64,000 nt of DNA from Gnetum montanum (Eukaryota > Streptophyta > Gnetopsida > Gnetales > Gnetaceae): positions 65,830 to 129,829 of the forward strand of contig MNCI01011129.1 in assembly GCA_015680685.1 (NCBI GenBank), given 5' to 3'. Shown here in pieces: positions 1 to 11,780 of this stretch (position 1 is the first letter of the stretch; each line of letters starts with the position of its first letter). Under the pieces are notes generated by a model. That model was not told the origin of the DNA. It ran no database searches and saw only the letters and a program-made list of their open reading frames with translations. The position numbers were made by a program, and so were the translations under genes.

Positions 1-255
1 GAGAAGATGGTGGATGGCCAGTTTAAGGTCTTAGTGGATCATGTTGTGGGTGCCAGTTTAATGTGATAGCCCAAGGACATTCTATGCTATTTTAGCATCA
101 TAGTGGATGATATGTGTCATTTTAACATCATAGTGAACGGTTTGTGCTAGTTTAATGTCACAGTAGATCATTTGTGCTAGTTTAACATCATAGCAGATGT
201 TTTGTACCTGTTTAATGTCATAGCAAAAATTCTATGCTAGTTTAATATCTTAGCA
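1..255. repeat. Tandem array 3 of element A (after integrase)
   Basis: About seven diverged units of roughly 30-35 bp are built around a 'GTTTAAcaTcaTAGcagAT' type core, for example near 58, 117, 147, 178 and 208. The array lies directly downstream of the integrase end in the element's own direction. The same position in B, C and D carries arrays with the related core GTTTATAGTC. It has no coding capacity. The array probably continues left of the window. Confidence 0.75.
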
Positions 256-298
256 TATTTTCTTCTTACCTTGCTTTATTGTTGATGCGATACTTCAT

Positions 299-3200
299 GT
301 TAGGTGTAGTATAGCTTCAGGTACAAGTGGTTGGTAGGATTAGAAGCCTTGTTGTCATCTAAATCAGCAAGCTTGAAGGCTCCATTTTCATATGCCTTAG
401 TGACTAAGAAAGGCCCTTCCCAGTTAGCTGAGAACTTGTTCATGGGGTCATGAATAGCCTTGAGGACCAAGTACCATTTCTTGATTGGGCACTAGTTCAT
501 ATTGTGATGATGATTTTGTCATTGCTTCTCTTGGTACCACTCGATGCAATCAAGCATTTGGATGCACTCTTCCTCCATATAGTCGAGATCAATGGTTCTT
601 GACTCATTATTCTAAGCCTTATCCATGAAGTTTGAGAGGATCATGTGGAGTGATAGGACCTAAAATTCAAGAGGTAACACCACTTCAAATCCATAGATAA
701 TACTATATGGTGTTTTACCTATTATAGTTCTACATGTTGTGTGGTAGGCCCAGAGTGCATACACGAGTTGTTCATGCCATCGTTGCTTGCTATTATTAAG
801 TGTCTTCTTCAAGAGATTGATAATGGCCTTATTTGTAGCCTCTACTTGGTTTTTTACCTAAGGGTAGTATGGTGATGAAAAGGAGTGTTTAAAGCTATGC
901 TTTTCATAGAAGTCTTTAATATCTACACTACTAAATTGTGGCCTATTGTCTGTGATTATAATCATGGGGAGACTAAATCAGGTCACTATATTATCAAGAA
1001 TAAATTTGCAAACCTGTAGAGATGTTGTCTTCCTAAGGGGGATAGCTTCTACCCACTTCATGAAATACTTAGTTATGGTAATAATGAAGTTTTGTCTTGT
1101 GGAATACTTAAGTGTTATAGGTCCTATGATGTCCAAACCTCAACGTTGAACTGGGCATGTGATTTGTGTAGTATGCAGTTCGATCATTGACACATGTATC
1201 AGATTCCCATGTTGTTGACACATGTCACATGCCCTAACCTTGGAGATGTAATCATGCTCCATATAAAGCCAGTAGTAGCCTAGACATCTAGTTTTTTCTA
1301 TCATTGCCCTGGGAGGTATATGCCCGCCACATAGTCCTTCATGTACTTGATCAAAAATATTTTGTGCTTCACTGCTACTAATGCAAGTTAATAGTATACC
1401 ATCATAAGATCTATGACATAAGGTACCATCACCTACGAGGACATACTATCATGATTGTTTTCACATTGTGTCCTTTTTGGAAGGTGTTAAGTTTTTTGGG
1501 GGTTCCCCCTATTGGACGTATGCTTTGATATCATTGTAGCATTCCTAGGCATGAAGTGTACTTACAGATGTAGTACTTGTTGTGCGGATTATAGGTTCAG
1601 TGCAATCCATTATGGAAGCAGGCAAAGTAGAGAACTTATTCATCAATACACTTAAGGCTAGTGCGTCAGTTATGGCATTTTCATTGTGGGGGACATGTTG
1701 GACATCTATGGTTGCAAATTATTTTACTAAGTGCTTTGCCAAATCATAGTAAGGTTGTAGGTGTTGTGCTTTGTAGGTGTAAACCTCTATGACTTTGTTA
1801 ATAACCAATTGTGAATTGCATTGAATTGCTATATTTTGAATGCCTAACTTCTGAGCTGCTAGAATGCCTGTAAGGAGACCTTCGTATTCCACTACATTTT
1901 GTGTACAAAGAAATGCAAAGTGGTATGCAAAAGGTCAGATCTCTCTAGAGGGAAATGTGCTAACAATAGTGGCACTACCACCTTGTGTGCTCAAAGAATC
2001 ATCAAAGTGTAAAATGGCCTCGAAGTTTGAAGGTGTCAAGATTATACTGCTTACATGCCCATTTGGAAATTCTAGATCTATTCTTGCCTAATCATCTATA
2101 GGTGAAGTCGTGAGTTACATGGCTATCTCTTGATCCTTTGTGGATTACTGCGCTATGTAATGCAGGTCAAACTCCACAGTTATTGCTTTCCATTTAGCTA
2201 TTCTGCTACTTTCATATATGTTGGTTTTAATGGCCCTAAATATGTTAATCTTGAAAATGATGTTGACCTAACTATAGAAGAGGTAGTGTCTCCATTTTTA
2301 AGTGCAAAAACTAAGGAAAGATAGTTTCTCTCCACATCATTATATTTTGCCTCATGCACTATTAGCACATGACATAAGTAGTAAACAAGAATTTCAGAAC
2401 CATCATCTCTCTTTTGACAAAGTAGGGAGTCAATGGATGTGTTCGAGGTTGTGAGGTATATGTAAAAGGCTTATCTCTTTGTGGAGGATAGATAGTTAGA
2501 AGATGAACCAACTCTTTCTTTAGGTTGTAAAATGCTTCTTGGCATCGATTTGTCCACTTGAAGTTGACTCCTTTTTTGAGTAGGTGTTGCATTGGGTGTA
2601 ACTTATTAGTCAACCTGGAAATAAATATTCATATAAATTGTATTCTACATTGTAGTTTGTGGAGCTCCTTAAGGTTTTCTAGTGGTGCTAAGTTGATAAT
2701 AGCCTTGACCTTATCAAGATCTATGTGTATTCCTATTTCTGATACCACAAAGCCTAACTTCAACCAGTTTTAATACTAGAGACATACTTTTCGGGATTAA
2801 GGTAAAGGTCATGCCTATGGAAACATTGAAGGGCAAGGTTTAAGTCATTTGTGTGGTCATGTGCCTTCTTGGACTTAATCACTATATCATCAACATAGCC
2901 ATTTAACCACTCTAGAAGATAGTCACTAAAGATGTAGGTCATCACACATTAGTATGTTGCTCTAGCATTTTTTAGTCCAAACGGCATCATTGTATAGCAA
3001 AACGTCCCCCAAGGGGTAATGAAAGTACTAGTAAGTTGGTGTTCTGGGTTTATGTGAATTTGGTTGTAGCCTGAAAACCCATGCATGAAGGATAACAAGG
3101 CATGACCAATCGTAGTATCAACAAGTTGGTCAACACTTAGCAATGGGAAATCATCTTTGATGGTTTCCTTGTTTAAATCCTATAAGTCTATGCAAATGCA

Positions 3201-3768
3201 TATACCACCAATTTTCTTGCGGATAACAATGATGTTTGATACCCAATCTACATAATTAACTACTTGGATGAACCTAGCTTGGTAGAGTTTAGTGATTTCA
3301 TTGTGGATAGCTAATGCGATTTTTAGCTTGATTTTATGAGCTTTTTGGTTGACTAGCTTGACACATGGATCTAAGATAATGTTGTGTTGTTCTATGTGTG
3401 GGTATAAGCCTGGCATATCTTCATAAGACCACACAAACACCTTGACATTGTCATTAAGGACTCTAGAGATACTCTGCTAGATTTGTGAATGTAGTAAATA
3501 GCTAAGATTCAATGTTCTCACCTTACCTTTACACGTTGTTACAAGGATTTCTATGAGTGGATCCTTAGTTATGTCACTAGCTTCTAAATCTAAAGCTTAG
3601 ACGAGATTTTCTACCCAATCTAGTGATGTTTCTAAGGATGCTACATTGATGTCACAAGGAGGTGGTTCAAAATCCAAAAGCTCTATGTTCATACATATCA
3701 TGCCTCTGCCATGGGATCTAGTCAAGGTTAAAGGTGGACAAAGATTCTCATCTGTGCTCATTTTCCCA
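299..3768 (-). pseudogene. pol: Degenerate pol of element A: RT, RNase H, archaeal-type RNase H, integrase
   Basis: Read from high to low coordinates the order is RT (about 3450-2560), RT-linked RNase H (about 2560-2130), a second archaeal-type RNase H (about 2130-1590) and integrase (about 1500-299). Visible motifs are the RT active site YVDD within GYVDDIVIKS near 2900, the PWGTFCYTMMPFGLKNA block near 3000, VEYEGLL of the second RNase H near 1880, and the integrase zinc-finger pair CDMCQ near 1225. The integrase C-terminal block with NKFSANWEGP and AFKLAD lies near 300-450. Similar domains are far better preserved in C. Numerous stops and frameshifts break the frame, so it is a fossil. The dual RNase H arrangement is known for the Tat lineage of plant Ty3/gypsy elements. 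Confidence 0.9.
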
Positions 3769-3789
3769 AATGATCCTACATCATAACCA

Positions 3790-4345
3790 AGAAAATGTCA
3801 AGTGGTACCTGTCTAATAAAGAAAAATGAAGTAAAGTGCATAAAATGAGGAAAATAATGCTATAGAAAGTAATTATGTAGTATCTCAAAATTTCCCATTC
3901 AAGGTCTTAGTGGACCATGACTATGTGTAAAGTGTAAAGCTAAGAAAAATTTGAAAGTCTTAAATTGTGGGGCTAAGCTAAATGTTCATTGGATAGGCAA
4001 AAAAATGTAAAAAACTTCAAAATGTGAAAATCCAAAAAAGTTAGAAATTTTTTTCTAACTCTACGTGTTACATTGCATGGGACATGAGATGTTCTATGTT
4101 ATGCATGGGACATGGGACATTTTGTGTTACACACGGGACACAAAGTATCTTACATTACGCATGGGACATGGGACATTCTACATTACATGAGGTACACAGA
4201 GCATCCCACGTTATGCGTGGGATATGGGATGTCCTAGAAAAGTGGCATGTTATGTGACCCTCAAGGGTAGAAATAGGGGTTTTCCCATGGTAAACCTATC
4301 ATTTTCACCATTAGAGGTAACAGTCCAAAGTGTAGCACAATATGA
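3790..4345. repeat. Non-coding spacer of A with diverged GGGACATGGGACATT-type repeats
   Basis: This lies between the RT region and the start of the antisense gene, at the place where B and C carry array 2. From about 4065 to 4240 there are several diverged units around 'GCATGGGACATGGGACATT' and 'GCGTGGGATATGGGATGTCC'. They may be the eroded equivalent of array 2 or of the upstream control region of the antisense gene. No protein-coding signal was seen. Assignment to array 2 is by position only. Confidence 0.45.
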
Positions 4346-4359
4346 AGTAGAGCGTATCA

Positions 4360-4368
4360 CATATAAAG
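4360..4368 (+). promoter_or_regulatory. Candidate TATA box of the antisense gene in A
   Basis: The sequence CATATAAAG lies upstream of the region that matches exon 1 of the antisense gene in B and C. B and C have clearer TATA boxes about 290 and 250 bp before their start codons. The A exon 1 is too eroded to fix the start codon, so this is a positional guess. Confidence 0.3.
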
Positions 4369-4519
4369 CATGACAACTAACAAGCCAAAGCTTGAAAATG
4401 AGACAATGGCATGTAGAAGTGAGCATAGACACCTTGGCCTCGCTAATGTGGACAAAGGTGAGCACACCCTATGACGTCTTCCTAGGGCATGCATTGAAGA
4501 GTGTTAGGAGGCACAATCT

Positions 4520-7500
4520 ACCAAGTAGGTCATCACGTTGCCTTCGTCACTTCTTCATTTTCTTCCTTTTATGTGTTTGTGCCTTGGGGTTTTTGGGGCA
4601 ACATGCCCTAATTGGGGAACACTATTGTGCCTACTTCCACCATGGCTGGGAACAGTGTAGGCATCATAGATAGCATGTTTCTATTTTTTTAAAAGGGTTT
4701 GTATGGAATTTTGGGTTATGATAATAAGGAAGGATTTCATCACAAGCCCCTGGGTGCTGGGGTGAAGTGAGGTAAGATAAGGATTCTTTTGTGTCCTACA
4801 CGGTGGTATAGAATGGGGGTTTTATGTGTCCCATTTAGCATAGTGCATGGGGGAGGGTTTTGGTACTTTGCATTCCATGTCAAATGATAGGGTTTCTTGT
4901 GTGTTCCACATGGTGGAATGAGGCAAGGGTTTCATAGATGTCCCATGTCAACGTTCAGGTGGCATCCCTAATAGTGTAACTAGAAAGTTGAAAATGTTTG
5001 CATCCTTCCATTACTACGCTCCCTAGAAGTGTGACTAAAAATTTGTATATTTTTTTTCAATTTTTTCTAGTTATGTATAGTTGCTATGTTGCATGGGGGT
5101 ATGTACAGTTGCTACACTACATGGGAGGTACATTTGGAAAAATTTCACTCTATAAACTATTTTCAAAATGTCACACTCCATTGGAGGATGACGAAAACTT
5201 GGAAAAAATTTCATTTGACTACTTGTCCTACAGTTGTTATGCTCCATGGGAGTGTGGCATTCACTTAGAAAAATTTCACATAGAACATTGTTATGCTCTA
5301 CAGGAACATAACTAACACTTAGAGAAATTTTTGAATTTTTTTTCTTGCATAGTTTGTCCACTATTTTTGTTATTTTATTGCCCTTATTATGCACTAACAT
5401 TTTCATTGTGATAATGGAGGGTTATGCTAAAATTGGTCCTCATTGTAGTTGAGCTTGTATGGATTTTGTGCTATATAAGTGCTTCCATGCTCGATGTCCC
5501 CACACTACATGCACGAGTAGGAGATTAGGTAGTTTGGTTTTGAGAGGGGGCATAGGAATTTTTGGAATTCCTACTTCACCACTTCAGCATGATGATGTGG
5601 TCACACTTGTCTACTGAAGCTGTAGGCATTTTAGTTGAGACATTATTGCCTAGGGAAAATGAAGGCATTTTAAAATTCATGATAGATGGACCTGTTAAGG
5701 GTGAAGGGGTAGGGAGCTCAAGTCAATGACCAAAAGGCTTAAGGACCTTGTCTTGGATTTTGGAAATGCCAAATTTTAAGTGCTACCATAAATACGATAC
5801 TTTGTTCATTGCTCACCATGTGGGTATGGCCTTCCAAAATCCACCTAGAACCATCTACTATGCTAGAGGGTAAGTCTTACTAGGATTATAGAAATTTAAT
5901 TTTATTTGCTTTATATGACTTGGAGTATTTATTGTCATTTTATCTATTGCCAGATTTGTGATTGATAATGCCAGGCTTCATGATAGAGAAGGGGCATTAG
6001 CCCTAACCTAAACAGCACTATGAGAGTTCTCATCTACTGAGAATATATGTGATAGCATCATAGAGCAACTTGGGGTAGATACAAGAACTTAATCAACCAA
6101 ATACTCCAAATCCTATGTGAAGTGTTGAGATCTCAGGTGGTTAGATGGTGAGTGGGTGTCTCATCGAATACTCACTATGGAAGAAGTATTAGTCCAAGTA
6201 CCACCATTCCCCATGCCATTCATGCCAATTGAGTTATATTATGTGTTTATTTTCATGAATTTTTTATTTTTTATACCTTTCCATTACATGGCTAATTCTA
6301 CTTTTTTCACTATAGTAACAGCCAAGTCCAAGGAGGTCACAGTGATCATCTCAGGGTGCATTAAGGTTAACCTTCTTTTTAAATATGGGAAGGCTGACAA
6401 TTCTTAACATTGGTTATGCCATGAGGCCCTAGCAAAAATGTCCCAAAATTTTTGAGAGGCTAGGATTATGGAGCTCTTTTAGGCTATGAACCTAAGCATC
6501 CTAGTAGCAAAAATGATTGCCCTTGTTGACTCCTTCATGGAAAGCACTGACTACTTTCACACGTGAGTTCACAACATGCAACTAGTCTTTGAGATCACTA
6601 ATGATATCTTTTAGATCTCTTTGATGTTCCCTCTAATGGTTTACTCATGGGAAAAAAAGCTAGCAAGGATCTAAACCACCAAGGGGACATTGAAGAATAG
6701 CTGGGAACTGATAAAGATTGCAAGGGAATTTACATAAAAAAAGTCAAATTGGTGGTAGCCCAACGTATTTAAATTTTCTTCTAGGCTTGTGCTTTTTCCA
6801 AGCTACTTTCTGAGGGAAACGTTCTTGGGGTAGAGCAAGCATGGATCATGAGGGATGTAATGGAGGAGGAGACATGGTACAACTAGGCTAGATATCTTGT
6901 GGAAGGCTTACAAGCTAAGACGATCAAACTACGTAGCAAACTTGAGGCACATTCTCATGTTCACTTTGCATTTTTTATATCATGCTTACATAAGTTTGTG
7001 GAATTTCTAGTGGTTCGTGAAAATGGGATATGGATGGTGCAAGATCGCACCCAAACATCCAAGCTATGGATTTTCCATATATTTCACATAACTTGGTCAC
7101 AGGACCCTCTGGAAGCCATTGGCATGTCTTTTTTAATGACCACCAAGGACTAGGCAAGCCCATCCTACCATGCGTGTGATAGTCTTAAAGAGGCTCCTTC
7201 CATCAACATGGGCAATGTAGTGAGGGGGGCATGTCTCATTGCTAAGATAGTAAAATCAAAATTGCAAATCAAAAAAGCCTCATCCTACAAAGGTGCTCTC
7301 ATGTGCAATCAAAGAAAGGGGTAAGAGGTTACACATCAAAGTATGCAATGTGTGGTCTAAGTTTGTAGCTAGGTGTGCCTTAATTAGCATACTCATTGCA
7401 CCTTTCCTCTTTTTTCTTCTTTATACCTATATATGTTAAGACAAGTGTTCTAACCTTAGCTTATGCATCAGAGGCGAGGAGGAGGCCTTTGCCACTGAAG

Positions 7501-9103
7501 AGGAGGCTCTTGGCATAGAAGAGGAGGCCTTTACATAGAAGAAGAGGCCACTACTATAGGAGAGGAGGCCTCAACAAAATATGATCCTTTTGTAGAAAAG
7601 GTTCCACAGCCTAAGGGACATATAACAATCGAAGATGCTACCACACTCCTATGGTAGCTCAAAGAAGAGGGGTTTCATTTCAAAGACAATGAGTTTGATA
7701 GTTTGTTTAACAATGTGCAAATGGATGATCCCCCCACTCTCCTCTAAGGGTTTGCTGGGTAGGAGCTTTGCACTGCCATTTACATTATGCTCTTATTTTT
7801 CATCTTTTCTCTCCTCTGTTTCTCTCTCTCTTTTCTTTTGTTTTCCCCTTCTTATCTTCTTTTTTTCTCATAATGCTAACATGTTTTATTTTGTATGGGT
7901 GATACTTCTACTAAATGCCTTGAATCTTCATCCACTTTCCACTTACAGATTTGGGTGGAAACCATAGACAAGGTTGCTTTTATGCAGGGCATAGTGGATG
8001 ATATGATCAATCGTCTAAAGAAAATAGATCCTGAGATAGGTATATTTGGGCCATTGTGTTTTTTTTTCTTGTGTTGTTTTGTCTTTTTCTTATAATTAAC
8101 ATTTGATATCTTCAATATGATAGCCTTGTGACTTAAATAGGACTACGAAGGATAGTCGAAGTTGAAGCTATGCCTAAGCTCCCTCCTAAGGTAGCAGAGG
8201 TGCCTTTTCATATATATGACGAGGCAAGAAAATGCACACTACACTAAGCACAATTGATATGGGAGTGTAGGAACATAAATGAGAACCTCTAGAGGTAAGT
8301 TCAAAAACTCAAAAAGGAGAAAGAAAGCCAGGTAGCTGAATTGGAGGACTTACAATCACAGTATGACTTTTTAATGGCCACTGATAAATTAGATGATAGT
8401 AGGCACACAACCGTGATTGATTATGCCAAATATTGGTCGAACATGAGGGGAAAAAATGAAGCTACACATAAGGTAATTGAGCAACACCTACAGATGGATC
8501 TCTTGGCCCAAAAGAACCAATATTGGAAAGATTATAGTATCAAGGTGTATGAATGGAAGCAAGCATAAAAGAATCACAAGCATCAATACAAAATGGAACA
8601 TGCTACCTACTGTAAAAAATATAGACATGATTCTATAGAACACCGAGGTTGCAAACTATTCCTTGATGTAATCAGTGCTACCCAGGCTTATGATAGATTT
8701 GTGAAGTAGTTGGTGTTCAGTGAGTCCCCAGAGAGGGAAATGACCATGCCTTCTAGAGAAGCCACATCTACTACATTTTCTTTGGGGCCACCCTTATGGA
8801 CGATCATGGAGAAAGGGAAGACCCTAATAGATGTTGACTTAGGAGAGGAAGACTAGGAAAATATGACAGAGGAAAAATTCCTCTAACACTTGGAGCCTAG
8901 CCTTAACAAAATGCCACTAGACATGAATGCAAGCCCATCTCAGGTTGGTTAAGTTTACTTTATTATGATTTATTTCATGATAGCTTCATATGTTATCCTA
9001 ATTACTAATTAGTTTATTATTTTATCTTTGGTTTATACAATATCCAAATGAAGATGCAGGTCCTATTGAAGTAGCAAATAAGGACAGGGGAGAGGATTCA
9101 TAG
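4520..9103 (+). pseudogene. Antisense multi-exon gene of element A (eroded copy)
   Basis: This gene runs opposite to the rest of element A and is homologous to the genes at 37922-42361 (C) and 17149-21553 (B). Exon 1 is barely recognisable near 4600-4655. Exon 2 fits about 5420-5869, with the matching blocks VVELVWIL, EGILKFM and DTLFIA..QNPP. It ends at a GG|GTAAG donor in the same codon phase as B and C. Exon 3 starts at 5954 after TTGCCAG and keeps the phase (IDNARLHDREGALAL). Later parts include HFAFF..LHKFVEFLVVRENG (about 6950-7030), a glutamate-rich repeat (about 7470-7590), LEDLQSQ...WSNMRGKNEA of the coiled-coil part (8340-8570) and a short acidic tail ending at the TAG at 9101. Many stops are present. 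The function is unknown. Confidence 0.75.
4670..5419 (+). repeat. Intron 1 of the antisense gene in A, rich in LTR-like motifs
   Basis: The stretch before exon 2 contains repeated short motifs such as 'CACTTAGAAAAATTTCAC', 'ACTTGGAAAAAATTTCA' and 'GCTATGTTGCATGGG' (about 5040-5330). Very similar strings recur in the presumed LTR of A (for example near 60505, 60700, 61090 and 61160). Intron 1 of B and C likewise shares its motif, a different one, with their LTRs. The placement as intron 1 is inferred from the match of exon 2 immediately downstream. Confidence 0.5.
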
Positions 9104-9284
9104 TCTGTACACTAATGTTTTAAAATGTTTGAAATGTAACCTCATTATTGGGAAATTTTGTAACTTTGAAAGTGGATGTAAGCTTGGACTATGTATTTCA
9201 TTTACATTTAAATAAAAAAGCATGATACTTATTGTATTTCTTTTTCTTGGGATTTTTGTTAATGTAATTAGGCCCCTTGTGGAC

Positions 9285-9640
9285 CCCATGCAATAGTTTA
9301 AGGTCATTTCAGGCCAAACTATAATTTAAGGCCATTTAGGACCACACTATAGTTGAAGGCCATTTCGGGCCATGGCTAGTTTAAGGCCATTTCTAGCCAT
9401 GCTATAATTTAAGGCCATTTCGAGCCCTAGCTAGTTTAAGACCATTTTGGACCATGTTGTAGTTTAAGGCCATTTCAAGTCATGGCTAGTTTAAGTCCAT
9501 TTTAGGCCATGCTCTAGTTTAATGTCATTTCAGTCCATGGGTAGCTGTAAAAGAGAGTGGGTTGCCAATTTTAAGCCTTGGTGGGCCATGCGATAGTTTA
9601 AGGTCGTTCTAGGCCATGTGATAGTTAAACAAAGCATAAC
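9285..9640. repeat. Tandem array 1 of element A (after protease)
   Basis: About ten to twelve units of roughly 27-33 bp share the core 'AGTTTAAGGCCATTTCGGGCC'. They lie between the end of the protease reading and the 3' end of the antisense gene. Arrays with the same core sit at the same place in B (16520-16790) and C (52417-52715, with a remnant at 42608-42634). The array is non-coding. Confidence 0.85.
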
Positions 9641-9729
9641 TAACATGGAAAGTAAACATAACATAAAATCAAATCTATACAAACAAAAGTACTAAAGAAA
9701 AAAGGACTAAAAGAGTAAATTAGGAACAT

Positions 9730-10287
9730 GCCCTAATCACATAGATGTTTCCTAACCTGATGTGGGTTAGGTGATGTGTATAGCCTAGAAGAATTGAGGT
9801 GATACACTTCTAGGCTATCATCTACCATTGAAAAAGGCAACTTTGCACATATAGTTTCTTCATACAGATTGTTAGTTTTGCTTATTTCACTTGTCAAACA
9901 ACATTGGGTTTTATTGCAAATAGGTGATGCATCTTCAGAGACTTCTATCTCCAATGCTTGCTTAGTGTCTATATTCTTAATAGCCTGAGGGGCTATGTTG
10001 TCACCAAAGATCACTACTTCTCCACCCACATAGGGTAGGTGCATCTCTTGGTGGATTGGTGAAGAGATGGCCCTTCATTTGCCTAACCAAGTTCTTCCTA
10101 ATATTAAATTGAACTTAGGCATCTCTTTTACCACAATGAATTCTACATTAGTGGGGAATTGATCCCCTACCATGAAATCAATAGTGATGGTTCCCTTGAC
10201 CATGATGTATTCCCCATTAAATGACTTCAAACAAGAAGTTGTTGTGGGCCTAATTTGATTCACCAAGCCTAGCTTGTCAACAATAGG
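9730..10287 (-). pseudogene. C-terminal part of the gag-protease region of A
   Basis: Read on the minus strand, 10287-10075 gives the block VNQIRPTTTSCLKSF, then IVKG/VKGTITIDF, VGDQFP, VEFIVVKEMP and FNLILGRTWLGK. This is the second half of a retroelement aspartic protease, and the ILGR(P/T)WL end is typical of Tat elements. It continues through HLPYVGGEVVIF to a stop at 9730-9732. The first half, including the catalytic DDGAATN, lies at 28802-28860 on the other side of element B. A stop between the two ORF parts and the B insertion make it non-functional. Confidence 0.9.
10283..10287. other. Left target-site copy of element B (ATAGG)
   Basis: The five bases ATAGG directly before the LTR start TGAAACACC correspond to ACAGG at 28802-28806 directly after the 3' LTR. 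The single mismatch is a C/T difference. Both flanks lie in the protease coding sequence of A, which reads through once B is removed. Confidence 0.8.
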
Positions 10288-10509
10288 TGAAACACCACAA
10301 AATTCTAAGCTTAGTACTTTTCTAACAAGAATAGAGCTAAGTCATGATGTTCCCCAGCATGGGTAAAGCTTGATGGCCCCATAGAAAGCTTCAAGCGGAG
10401 TTGAACTCAACAAGGAGCAGTTCCCTGTGATCCATTGATTACCATGACAACATCTGCTATCAGAAATGGCAATTTCGGAGCTCAACATACTTAGTTTTCA
10501 CTAAGTATG

Positions 10510-11045
10510 CATTTCCAGCGTATATGCCCAAGTTTGCGTCCACAGCGTATACGCCCAAGTTCACATTCTCGGTGTATACGTCCAAGTTCACATTCTCGGC
10601 GTATACGCCCAGCGTATATGCCCAAGTTCATATTCTCGGCATATACGCCCAGCGTATATGCCCAAGTTTACATTCTCAGCATATACGCCCAGTGTATATG
10701 CTCAAGTCCACATCCATAGCGTATACGCCCAAGCTCACCTCCCTAGCGTATACACCCAACATGCAACCCCTGAAGACGGCAAAGAAACATCATTTTAGAG
10801 CAAGATTTCGTACAAGGTATCAACTTGCACGAACAAAGCAATCATCAGATGTTGACATCAGGCATCCTGGAGTCTATACGCTAAGCATATACATCCTACA
10901 TGCCCAGCGTATATTCCTAGTAGCCACAGGGTATACGCCCAGCATGTACGGCCAGTAGCCACAGCGTATACGTCCAACATCCATAACGTATACACCCAGC
11001 GTATACGCTTAAGATTGCAGATACAGCGTATACGCCCAGCATATG
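10510..11045. repeat. Cluster of GCGTATACGC palindromes in LTR U3
   Basis: Variants of the self-complementary 10-mer GCGTATACGC recur every 20-40 bp, often after 'CCCAAGTTCACATTCTC' or 'GCCCA'. Most deviations are CG to TG or CA (GTGTATACGC, GCATATACGC, GCGTATATGC), as expected from decay of methylated CpG. The cluster lies upstream of the LTR TATA box. The same motif recurs in the LTRs of C and D and in intron 1 of the antisense genes of B and C. Confidence 0.9.
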
Positions 11046-11132
11046 CAGCATATTGTACACTTGTAACATTTTATTCTTTTTCACCCGATCAATGTGCCAC
11101 GTGTCACCCAACCCGAGTCTAATGTCTAAACC

Positions 11133-11140
11133 TATATAAA
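11133..11140 (+). promoter_or_regulatory. TATA box in 5' LTR of B
   Basis: TATATAAA lies within CCTATATAAAAACCC about 30 bp before the likely transcription start near 11165. The 3' LTR has the slightly changed copy GTATAAAA at 28203. The LTRs of C and D have TATAAAACCCCC-type sequences at the corresponding place. This should drive the genomic RNA of the element. Confidence 0.7.
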
Positions 11141-11737
11141 AACCCTAATTTTTCATTAGAACGAGGTTGGCAATTTTGAGCAAACGAGAGAGAAAAATAG
11201 AGATGCTAAGAACCAGAGCAAAAAATCATGTACACTGGACCTTCCCCTGCACGCTGAGCATACAGCCTCTACGCTGTGCTTGTAGTTTGAACCAGCACAC
11301 AGTCATCCCTGCATCCACCAGGGCTATTCGTCTGCCTTGTGTCAGATCCACAACTACATTAGACTGGTGCATTGCAACTCTTATTTTTGCAATAATATTG
11401 CTGCATTTTCTTCCTAAAATCTGTTACATTTTTTCATTAATTGTTGCATGTTTACTATTTACGCCATCGTACGTTTATGCTATGTTTACACCAGTTACAT
11501 TGTTTACATTTCGTTTTACATTTGTTACACCACTTACATATAACCTAGCGTATAGCACCTCGGTGTACATTCAGGAAAATCCTTGCTTGATTCACACGCA
11601 GACTACTCAATGTACTCTACCTTCGTTAATTCCAGCTTGCTCTCGAGCGGAGGTAGGATCTTCTGTGCGTGTCTGGAGATCTCCAAGTTTCTATTTCCTT
11701 CTAGCCGGAGACCGACGATTTCAGCCGGTATAGAAAT

Positions 11738-11756
11738 TGGTGCTAGAAGGAGGGCC
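11738..11756 (+). promoter_or_regulatory. Primer binding site of B (tRNA-Asn type)
   Basis: TGGTGCTAGAAGGAGGGCC starts five bases after the LTR end. C (57516-57534) and D (50515-50533) carry the intact form TGGCGCTAGAAGGAGGGCC on the minus strand. From memory, its complement matches the 3' end of plant tRNA-Asn(GUU), including CCA. That identity is recalled, not searched. Confidence 0.8.
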
Positions 11757-11780
11757 TAAATTGCCTAAAACTTACTGTGC

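Larger units (their letters stand above)
1..10287 (-). mobile_element. Element A, 3' portion (old Tat-type Ty3/gypsy LTR retrotransposon)
   Basis: This is the left segment of the oldest element in the nest. Read on the minus strand it holds, in order, the C-terminal part of the protease region, a short tandem array, an antisense gene on the plus strand, the RT/RNase H/integrase region and a second tandem array that runs off the window. The 3' LTR lies left of position 1. Element B interrupts A at 10287/10288, and A resumes at 28802, where the protease reading continues in the same direction. Every coding part is full of stops and indels, more so than in B or C, which fits the greatest age. 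Confidence 0.85.
10288..11732 (+). repeat. 5' LTR of element B
   Basis: It starts with TGAAACACCACAAAATTC and ends in ...GGTATA, where the 3' copy ends in TACA. It matches 27367-28801 over its whole length. U3 contains about twenty variants of the palindrome GCGTATACGC. A TATA box lies at 11133, and the R-U5 part follows from about 11165. Confidence 0.92.

Noticed and set aside
5470-5479. GCTATATAAG as a TATA promoter of the antisense gene in A
   Set aside because: The surrounding sequence aligns with exon 2 of B and C (VVELVWIL...), so the string lies in coding sequence. A candidate at 4360 fits the layout better.
7635-7967. ORF with a hydrophobic Ser/Phe/Leu-rich stretch as a membrane protein
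   Set aside because: It falls in the degenerate antisense gene of A, where an intron with a T-rich tract is expected (compare intron 5 of C). No independent support.
10507-10958. ORFs through the palindrome clusters of the LTRs (also 27704-28191)
   Set aside because: Repeats of SVYAQ/RIRPS type come from translating GCGTATACGCCC units. The LTR position and palindromic nature argue against a gene.
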